This document shows, piece by piece, positions 55,013 through 62,500 of a stretch of DNA of 62,500 nt. The translations under genes were made by a program, and so were the position numbers. This DNA comes from Isochrysis galbana. Lineage: Eukaryota; Haptophyta; Isochrysidales; Isochrysidaceae. The notes beneath the pieces were generated by a model, which was not told where the DNA came from, did no database searches, and worked only from the letters and a program-made list of their open reading frames with translations. The stretch is taken from NCBI GenBank assembly GCA_018136815.1, contig CM030943.1, positions 2,849,403-2,911,902 of the forward strand, given 5' to 3'. The stretch's first letter is position 1; the number at the start of each line of letters is the position of its first letter.

Positions 55013-57683
55013 ATGCGGCTTCGATCTGTCGTCTCCCTCGCCAAGACGGCTCGCGCCCGTTCCGAGTGGCTGCTCTGCGTGCTGCAGCTTGCCAAGCAGC
55101 TCAACACGCTCGTCCTCCCCGTGCTTTCCACGATGCCGATGGCATATGCATCATCGCTTCACATTTGGGCTGCTTGCACCATCCAAGAACGAGTTCGCGA
55201 ATGGCGGCACAGGCGCCGCGAGCTCGCGGCCGTGATTACGCTCCAACGCGCCGCACGCCGATGGCACGCGCGGACGAGCAAGTTCTCCGTTGGCCAGTTG
55301 CAGCAGAAGTTCCTTATACTCGGCATATTCTCCTCTCTCTTCCTTGCTCTGCTTCAGCTGCCCACGATGGTGTATCGCTCCGCCATGGTCAACTTTCTTT
55401 ACGCCGCGTGCCTTCTGCCTCTCGTGTACACGTGGTGGACCGAGCCATGTGGCCAGCGGCGCACGCGCGCCCTACCTATGGGCGACTGGAGCTCTCTTCT
55501 TGAGGGCTTCTTCCGAGCCGGCTTGCTTTCCACACTCGTCCTTTTCGGGCGGGCCGTTGCGGACAAGGCAAGTCTGGCGCAGGAATTGGAGGTAGCCAAC
55601 GAGTTCCTCTCACTCCAGGCCCTTCACGCGGGTGTGCTTCACGGCGTGCTACCAAGCCTTGCACTCAAGAAGCAGATTGTCGGCGTGAAGATGACCATCG
55701 TTGCGATGCTCGTGGCTTTCATTCATGCCCTGGTACTTGATGAGTGTGTACTCATCTCGCTGCTGCATGGCCCAGTGGTTTATCTTGTTGCTCATCAGCT
55801 GACCCACTTTGTTGCGATGGCAGCGCTACACAACGTTGGCGCAAGGGAGGTGGCGCTCGGCGACCTTCGACTCGTGATCGACTTGACCTCGAAGACCGAC
55901 GGGACAGACAGGCTCACCGAAGCCTTAGAGGTTGTGCGCGCATGGAATCAGGGGCCGCTCGCACGATTTACAGCCGACGTGCTCGTTATGAGCTACCTCA
56001 TTGTGATCTGGTTCCGATGTCTTTGGGCGATTGCGGTGCCCCCGGTCATGATCGAGCCTGAAGCCTTCCAGATGATTGCCTCTTCTCCAACAATAGCTGT
56101 TGTCTTGTGCGGTATCATCGTCATGCTCTCCTCGAGATCGTGTCTCCCTCCGCACACCACCCTCCTCGCAATAAGCAGCCTAAGCCTGAGCATCTTTGTT
56201 GCCAGCTCGCTGCACGGCATCAGTGCCGGGTGTCAGATCCTTGCGAGCTTGCCTAAGGCGGGCGCAAGCTTTCATGTCCAAGAATTCCTGGGCACCGTGT
56301 CCACTTTGTCTGGCAATGTCTGCGAGCAGGCTTGCGCCGCCGGTCTGCTCGAGACGAGGTGTCGGTCGTCACCAACAATTCCTACTGCGGATGGTTCTCA
56401 CCGTATCCACGCTCATATTCCTCCAACCATGGAAGTGCGCATGCTTAAAGAGCTCGTGGAGTGCTTTGTTGCTTTCACACGCGGCCTTCTGGTCTCGGTT
56501 CTGCCCATCTCTGTTTCACGCCGAACACTCGGAACGACGATCATGGTGCTGCGACAGCTCCTCGCCTCAGTCAATCGCGCTCTTCATCTCTTAGGCCCGG
56601 AAGCTCAGCTTGGAGCGGTCATGCGCGATATGAGCATGCTGCTGATGGGAGTTGCCATGGTGCGCTGTTCTTCGCGCCTATATGCTGCAGCTTTAATATC
56701 CCGCCCTGCCCCTTTCCGATCCACATTCTTCTGGTTGCCTATGTGACCATCCGCGTCACACGCTTACGAGTGAATCGCCCTCGTCATTTCTTTCGTCAAC
56801 ACAGGCGCACATCGGCGTCCACGACGCCCTCGCATCGTGGTGGCAACGAGGCCGCATGGTTGAGTGTTTGGAGACAGCGCGGCGACAATCCCTACAAGCC
56901 AAGGCCACTTTGATGTTGCGGGAGGCCATCAACTCAGGGCAGGAGAGCGCCGCGTGCCAAGATGTCGCCCGCGTAGCGGCCCAAGAACACCGCCGTCATT
57001 TGAGCCTGCTTGCGGTCACGGACAACGGAGCCAAGCGTTATCGCAGGCTGGCGGCCCGTAGGTTGGCCGTGGACAGTAGTTCCTCATTTGTTGTGAGCTG
57101 TAGAAGCAGCCGCTCCGGAGCGGAGACCACATCAAGCCCGAGGAAAGAGCGATTCTGCCATGAACACGGTAGCAACACCTCGACTTCCCCGACGAGGAAG
57201 CACTTTGTGGGTGAACGGAGCCAGGTGCCAATGGGCGAGCCGTCAACCACGAAGAGTAACAAGACAACTTCTTCTCGGCGAGAGAACGATACGTTCCCGT
57301 GCGTTGGGGATGGCCTGTGCGCTCTCCAACTAGCAAAACTTTACGTCGCGTCACCTCCCGATGGTTGGAGCGATGAGAAAGTGTCGGCGGTCATTGGACC
57401 GGACGGCGCCTCAGTGGCCACAGTTTCCAAAGCAATGCTGTTCGCGTGGCAAGATCGAATGCGGTACGAACTCTACGCAGGACTTGGACTAGACGAAGAT
57501 TCTTGCATGTCAAGTTCCTGTTTTGTAAACCTGAGCTCACTTCCTACAATCATCCGTGGCAAGTCGCTCACTGATCTCGATCGGAATTCGGTGTCAGGCA
57601 TGCCACCAGAAAGACGCTCCGCAAGAAGCTCGCGCAGCTCGCGCCGGTCGGGATCTCATAGTCAACGGTGTGTTGGCCCTTAA
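55013..57683 (+). CDS. Polytopic membrane protein with IQ-like motifs, two exons
   Basis: Unknown family. Exons 55013-56659 and 56805-57683 join in phase across a 145-bp GT-AG intron, giving 841 residues. Two IQ-like basic amphipathic motifs (CTIQERVREWRHRRR, residues 55-69, and ITLQRAARRWHAR, 75-87) suggest calmodulin binding before the first membrane segment. About eight to ten hydrophobic segments follow (for example KFLILGIFSSLFLALLQLP, IVAMLVAFIHALVL, VLVMSYLIVIWFRCLWAIAV, TIAVVLCGIIVML). Exon 2 encodes a hydrophilic Ser/Arg-rich cytoplasmic tail. I chose the ATG at 55013 over an upstream in-frame ATG at 54926 because the upstream part is translated pyrimidine repeat. Channel or transporter function is possible but unproven. 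Confidence 0.7.
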
Positions 57684-58615
57684 ACTTGCACCCAACACAA
57701 CGGGCATTGTGCACTCGGAACACACACGCTGTCGCGGGCGAAGGACTCTCTTGATAGCTTGCGTTTCTTCAGGGCGGATGCCTTCTGAGGCAGGGGGGGG
57801 GGGGAGGACGGAAGAGGTGGGGGGGGGGGGGGCTGTTTCCATATGTGTATATGATGACGCTCTCGACGACCTCTGAAGCTCAGGTCTAACGAAACGCGTT
57901 CCCTTCGTATAGGCGATCTATCGGGTCCTCATCTTCCCAACGTTTTGACAGTTCCAGCTCGCTCAGCACCCTCCCCTCGATTATTGAGGAGAGTACTTGG
58001 TAACGCTACATGGTTACCTACCGCCGAAAGGACGGACGCTGCATTAACACCACGGAGAAGGGTAGGATGGCAACATGCGAATAGCTAATAGCAGAAGGAA
58101 ACAAGTGATGAGATCGTGCGGCTAACTGCTTCCGGAGATCCGATATCAGATCAGCACGTTCCGTCGACAGTTTTTACTACTCAATGATATGTGTTGATTA
58201 CTATAATGATTGAATGTTAATTATTATTATTATTATGAGTTTCATATTAGTAAATACTCCGAATTGTTTATATCAACTAACTTTATGGTCAGTTGCCATG
58301 GAGCGCACCGCCGCTCCCTGCCTCTCCCTCGGCCCCCCCCGCCGTGGGCGCCCCCCCGATACCCATGTCCATCGCGATTCTGGCACGCGGGGAGGGCGAC
58401 AGGAGAGGAGGCTCTGAAGGGGGGGAGGGGGGCTGGCAGGATAGGAAGGTGGGGGGGCTGGTAGGCAACACAGGGTGGGCGGCAGGGGGGCGGGGCGGAC
58501 TTCAGGGAACTGCTCAACGGCAGGGAACCGCTAAACTGCAGGAAAATGCTCAACTTCAGATTTCAGGGAACTGCTCACCCTTCACCCTTCCTCGACGCGG
58601 TCGGTGCCGGTGCTC
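57684..58615. other. Intergenic
   Basis: Two G runs (57797-57807 and 57820-57831), an AT-rich segment with ATT repeats (58195-58260), then sequence containing caactaactttatggtcagttgcc/ATGGAGCGCACC near 58275-58310, which resembles the LINE start context. No host gene seen. Confidence 0.35.
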
Positions 58616-58637
58616 TTTGGTATGGACATACACATAC
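58616..58637 (+). repeat. Left target-site duplication of LINE copy D
   Basis: 22 bp beginning tttggtatggacatac, repeated exactly at 61036-61057 on the far side of copy D. Confidence 0.93.
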
Positions 58638-59451
58638 AAAACTATTGTTATAGTTTTAGCGATGGAGCGCGCGCCGACCGCTCCCCTCTCCCAGCCCCCC
58701 GCCGCCACGACGCCCCAACGGGGCCGCCCCAAGCCGCCGGAGCCGAAGCGTTCGCAGGCCTCCGCACCGCCCGACACCGACGTCGAGATGGCCCCGCCAC
58801 CCTCGCCTCCCAGGCAGCCACAGAAGCTGGGAGCAGGCAAAGTCCTGTTCCCTGCAGACCAACACAGCCAGACCCAGGCTCAGAACACCACCGCCGCCGG
58901 ACAGCCACCCACTCAAGGACTCCCCATGGGGTGTGGCAGCTCTGCTGCCACCCCCATGGCGGTAACTCCTACCATCTGTGCACCCCTCGGGGGCGGGCAC
59001 ATGACACAACAATCAATTCTTGGAGCTTTTGCTCCCTCCAACCAACACCCAAATCCCACAGCAAAATCCTATGCTCAAGCCGCGCACGGACACAAGGGAA
59101 AAGAGCCACACACGCAAGCTCAGCAGCCACCAACCCAACAGCCTCAGCCACAGTCGCGCAAGCGGGCCGACCCACAGTCAGACCCGATGCCGACTCCCAA
59201 CAACAATACCTCATTCGCCTCCCCTCCACCAGAGGAGGAAGAAGAACCCGAAGACACCCCTTTTTTCATTCAGCTAGCTCAGCTAGCTGGGGACAAAAAG
59301 GACATCAAGAGTGAAGATGTAGCAACATTCATGAAATTCCTACTCTCCAGGCTGGAAGGCCTAGATGCCACGCCAGACGGGATGGACAAGGGCCGAAAGG
59401 GCCCATGGATCTTCTACGTCGATGACGATGCACACAATCAATTCAAGGCCG

Positions 59452-59470
59452 CCTACGGCGATAAACTTAA
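59452..59470 (+). repeat. Left target-site duplication of nested LINE copy E
   Basis: CCTACGGCGATAAACTTAA (19 bp), repeated at 59768-59786. Confidence 0.92.
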
Positions 59471-59767
59471 AAAAATCTTCTTAAAAATTCCCGCTACTTA
59501 CACGACGTGAGGCAGCTTGCTAGTGCACCTCCCTACTACCCAACCTTAACCCCTGACAACCCCCTTCCCCTTCCCCAGTTCCCTCTCTAGTGGAGGAGCT
59601 GGTTCCAGGGAGGCCGCGCGCGCTGCTTCGGCCGGGAGTTGGAGAGAAGGGGGCGGGAGAATGTGATTCTTCTCTTGATCGAGTTTCGACTCGGATTTTC
59701 GTGTTAGTATAACGCTAGATCTTTATTGGTCCCCGATGTGGCTCCTACTAAGAGATTTGGTTACCCT
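59471..59767 (-). mobile_element. LINE copy E, short 5'-truncated copy nested in copy D
   Basis: Minus-strand 3' UTR of the same family: the terminal A/T run and aatcttcttaaaa at 59471-59487, then the conserved ctgcttcggccgggagttgg block. It is only about 300 bp long and flanked by a 19-bp target-site duplication within ORF1 of copy D, so it inserted later than D. Confidence 0.92.
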
Positions 59768-61035
59768 CCTACGGCGATAAACTTAAGACGGTACTCTCGG
59801 GAATCCCGCACGAATTTGGAGTCACCTACGGCGAGCTAGCCGATTCAGCACCACGCAAATCTAGCGCGGTCCGGTCCTCCCTCAAGGAGGTCGCCACGTA
59901 CATCGTTTTCCGCATTTTCGACCCGATTGAGGCGTACAAAACCAAAACTCGACATTTGGCTAGCGCACTGGAGCGTGAAGGCTTCCATGTCCTTAGGGGC
60001 AATCAACAGCGCGTCAAAACCACGATCGAGGGAATCACGAAAGTCGAGGCGGGTAAACGCCCGATCTGGCACTTCTACGTATACACGGACACGACGGCCC
60101 TAGGCCACCGCTTCCCGAGGACCTTTCACGTGACCCTTGACGATGGGGAAAACTACAATTTGGACTACGCGGTCTATCTGCATTTTAAACATATTCTACA
60201 TAGGAGAATAGCTACGGCGAACCGTTTTGCCGACGATCCGACATGCCGCTTTTGTGGCATAGCCCCCGAGAGTTCCACTCACCTGGCCTCATGTATCGCG
60301 CCGGAGCCCGTCTTTGAATTCATAGAAGGACTTTTAGGGATTTGCCTTAAACCGGGATCCGAAACACCCCAACGTCTTTTTTGCTATCAGGTGGACAGAC
60401 CGCACCCCTCCTCGGGATACATAGGTATCCTGGCGTGGAGGTATATCCTAACTGACTTCTATAACATCCAGTATGGCAACGCGGTCGGCAGGTCCGTCAA
60501 GTCGATCTTAAGAGCGATCCTCACGAGATATCACCTGTTAGTAACGGCGAAAGTCGGCTTCTTTCAGAGGCTAAAAAAATAACAACGGGAGAATATGGGG
60601 TTACACGCCCCGAGCAACAAACACATTAAGAAAATGATAAGCCCGCTGTACACGGTGGACAAGGATTCCAACATAGGAACGTCGGAGGACCTCTTGCAAG
60701 CGGCAAGGGGGCTGGACCTACGACACATCACCTAAAGTAGCTAAATCTCTCGGTAGGAATCACAGCAGTTATTAACGAAGGAGCCTAAAGTACTTAAGGG
60801 AGAATAACCAGAGCTAACACCGAAATCAAAGGACGAGCCACAGTCTCCCGCCCCCTTCTCTCCAACTCCTGGCCGAAGCAGCGCGCGCGGCCTCCCCGGA
60901 ACCAGCTTCTCCGCTAATGAGGGAACTGGGAAAGGGGGAGGGGATGTTAGGGGTTAAGGTTGGGTAGTAGGGAGATACACTAGCACACTGCCTCACGCCG
61001 CACACGTAGCGGGGTTTTTTAAGAAGATTTTTTTT

Positions 61036-61057
61036 TTTGGTATGGACATACACATAC
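61036..61057 (+). repeat. Right target-site duplication of LINE copy D
   Basis: Exact 22-bp match to 58616-58637, immediately after the T-rich 3' end of copy D. Confidence 0.93.
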
Positions 61058-62306
61058 TTGGTGCTGCGTGTGAGACGTGGGTCGTGATTTCAACGAGATA
61101 TCGACCCTGCCCCAAATCGAGTGAATGGAGTAAGACCACGTGTGTGTTTCAACATGTGAAGTATGAAGTGTCAAGTTGAGTCAAGTAACCTCCAGGTGAC
61201 AACGAAAGGTGTTAGCAGGGATGGATGGGGATAGATTGAACGCTTTTGGTCTTGCCCACTCTGACTGATCACCCGGACGTGCAATAGATCGTTACACGCC
61301 ATAGCACGATAAACAACGTAGCGCCCAGCAGCGACGAAACCCTTCAACCATCCTAAGATAAACAGGTCACACAGCAGCACCCAGGAGGAAGCTGAGGACA
61401 TGCCGATGAGGACAGGTGCACCCGGCTGCCTTCTCGGACCCCTGCATGACCTGAGCCCCGAAGTAGTGCACGAGGGGAGTTGCCGCAAGGCGGGGAGTGA
61501 GGGTGAGAAAGGAAAAAGGGCGTGGCTACGAGGATGTGACCCAGGGCCACGTGTGACGCGAGATTATTTAAAGGTTTTTTTTTGGGAAGTCCCTTTCGAG
61601 GCGGTATCGCCTGTACGCCACCAAACGTAATCAGTAGCACATGAGAGACGAGAGCCGTGGGGGGGTCCACGTGGTGGACATCGAGTCCAAGAAGGGGCGG
61701 GTGACGCGAATGCTCCAAGAGGCGCGCGGGCGGTCACTCCCCGCGCGATTCCGGCGCCTAATAAGCATGCGGGAATAGACTGCACGACGACTCTCCCCTC
61801 CCCACACCGGCCCATACGCCGCCAGACCCTCTTGAGCGGCCCAGCTAGCCCTGCAGGAGTCCCGTTAGCAGACCCACTCCAACTCGGTGCCGAGGAGCAA
61901 TGGTCGACTCTGCGGACGTGAGGACGGGGAAGAGGCACCAAGTGGAACCTGCACTAGCCGCACAGCGCACCTACAGCCCGCCAGCACTCACCAGCTCAAG
62001 GCGGGGGGCTCAGGGAGCCAGACGGTGGCGCGCCTCCATACCCCTCCGCGCCGGTGCGTGCGCTACCTTCAACAACAGACAACAACAACAAGAAAGAGTT
62101 GATTGTCGGTCAACAGAACAATGGTGAATCTGGTTTGGTAGCCACAGCAGCTAACGATCGCACAACAGAGAGTCCCCGGGTTGAAATCGCATGCTACGCA
62201 CAGGCATGCCACAGTGACTGTAGCTAGTGGTATACCAAAGCAAGGCAAACACATGCACAATGAAGACGCCCGAAGAGCGTTGTCGTGCTGCATGACGGCC
62301 ATAACG
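61058..62306. other. Intergenic, no supported gene
   Basis: Open frames on the minus strand (for example 61941-61564) lack recognisable motifs. No simple repeats of note. Confidence 0.3.
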
Positions 62307-62489
62307 CTACTTTGTCGCGCTTGCCACTTGCTCGACTGGGCCATGGCCTGAGCTGATGCTTCGTGGTGGTACGTCGACGACGAAAAAGGGTTCTCTGCTC
62401 ATGAGCGGGCCTTGCCAAACTCTTGTGCCAGACGGGTCAAGATGGAAGTAGTAGCGCTCGTTTGTGAGCGGGAGCACAAGGTATGCCAT
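62307..62489 (-). CDS. Possible exon of a gene entering from the right edge
   Basis: The minus-strand frame reads MAYLVLPLTNERYYFHLDPS then GTRVWQGPLMSREPFFVVDV, which looks like real folded-domain sequence (alternating aromatic and aliphatic strands). The family is not recognised, and the gene would continue beyond 62500. Confidence 0.35.
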   Translation of the reverse strand: MAYLVLPLTNERYYFHLDPSGTRVWQGPLMSREPFFVVDVPPRSISSGHGPVEQVASATK

Positions 62490-62500
62490 GCGGTACTGAG

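Larger units (their letters stand above)
58662..60582 (+). pseudogene. ORF1-ORF2 fusion frame of LINE copy D
   Basis: ORF1 starts with MERAPTAPLSQPPAATT and is Pro/Gln/Ala-rich for about 180 residues, then acidic (PEEEEEPEDTPFF). The frame is cut by the nested insertion after YGDKLK and resumes at 59787 with TVLSGIPHEFGVTYGEL. It reaches FHVTLDDGENYNLDYAV, where it passes in frame into the ORF2 region LHFKHILHRRIATANRF and on to the terminal zinc knuckle, stopping at 60582. It gives the only view in the window of the complete ORF1 N-terminus. Confidence 0.85.
58638..61035 (+). mobile_element. LINE copy D: full 5' end, internal deletion, full 3' end
   Basis: Plus-strand insertion bounded by an exact 22-bp target-site duplication. 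It starts aaaactattgttatagtttt, has ORF1 from 58662, is interrupted by copy E (59471-59767), resumes ORF1 (59787 on), then jumps at about 60174 directly to the C-terminal part of ORF2, followed by the family 3' UTR and ttaagaagattttttttt. The whole endonuclease and RT are absent. Because both ends and the duplication are intact, this is a non-autonomous derivative, or an element deleted after insertion. Confidence 0.93.

Noticed and set aside
61564..61941. Minus-strand 125-codon ORF
   Set aside because: No recognisable domain, composition typical of chance frames in GC-rich DNA, and no splice partners.

Overview
The window is nuclear DNA of a GC-rich eukaryotic microbe. Genes are interrupted by short spliceosomal introns (mostly 85-200 bp, GT-AG with some GC-AG), are separated by long homopurine/homopyrimidine tracts, and sit among degraded retroelements. 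The gene content (MSH2, a Ulp1/SENP protease, a Sec14-like protein, an F-box/WD40 protein, a PRMT-like methyltransferase, a TBL/PC-esterase-like protein) is general eukaryotic. The base composition, GC-AG introns and repeat style suggest an alga such as a haptophyte. That placement is an inference and no marker in the window settles it. There is no prokaryotic operon structure, CRISPR array or rRNA operon.

Layout. 0.6-1 kb: a short two-exon gene end of unknown function. 1.8-3.0 kb: a decayed acidic-tail ORF with an in-frame TAG and a 7-bp duplication frameshift. 4.1-6.5 kb (+): a six-exon PC-esterase-like gene. 6.9-7.7 kb: a 5'-truncated LINE copy (A). 8.8-11.9 kb: repeats and no firm gene. 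11.9-15.6 kb (+): a four-exon Sec14/CRAL-TRIO gene with a very long low-complexity C-terminus. 16.0-23.8 kb (-): two head-to-tail copies (B, C) of an L1/Tx1-like LINE; B is nearly complete in coding content. 24-26.4 kb: small repeats and tRNA-like sequences. 26.4-32.5 kb (-): MSH2 in about 19 exons. 33.5-35.0 kb (+): a membrane-anchored Ulp1-type protease. 35-36 kb: a broken ankyrin-like gene. 37.9-39.2 kb: tandem foldback repeats, a coding minisatellite and a membrane protein with two cystine-knot-like modules. 40.7-45.3 kb (-): an F-box/WD40 gene. 46.2-47.0 and 52.7-53.0 kb: chromodomain remnants of Ty3/gypsy-type elements. 47.8-50.6 kb (-): a PRMT-like gene. 51.4-52.3 kb: a TIR-bounded repeat. 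55.0-57.7 kb (+): a polytopic membrane protein with IQ-like motifs. 58.6-61.0 kb: a 2.4-kb LINE derivative (D) with a 22-bp target-site duplication and a second LINE copy (E) nested inside it. The right end holds a possible partial exon.

The gene models were built by hand from reading frame, conserved motifs and splice signals. In several genes (PC-esterase, MSH2, Ulp1, Sec14) every junction preserves frame and restores a family motif, which is strong internal support. The genes do not form one pathway. The most unusual material is the LINE family (ORF1/ORF2 overlap, CCCH-like ORF1 tail, precise nested insertions), the tandem foldback array beside the cystine-knot gene, and the presence of a long purine/pyrimidine tract upstream of every well-supported complete gene start.
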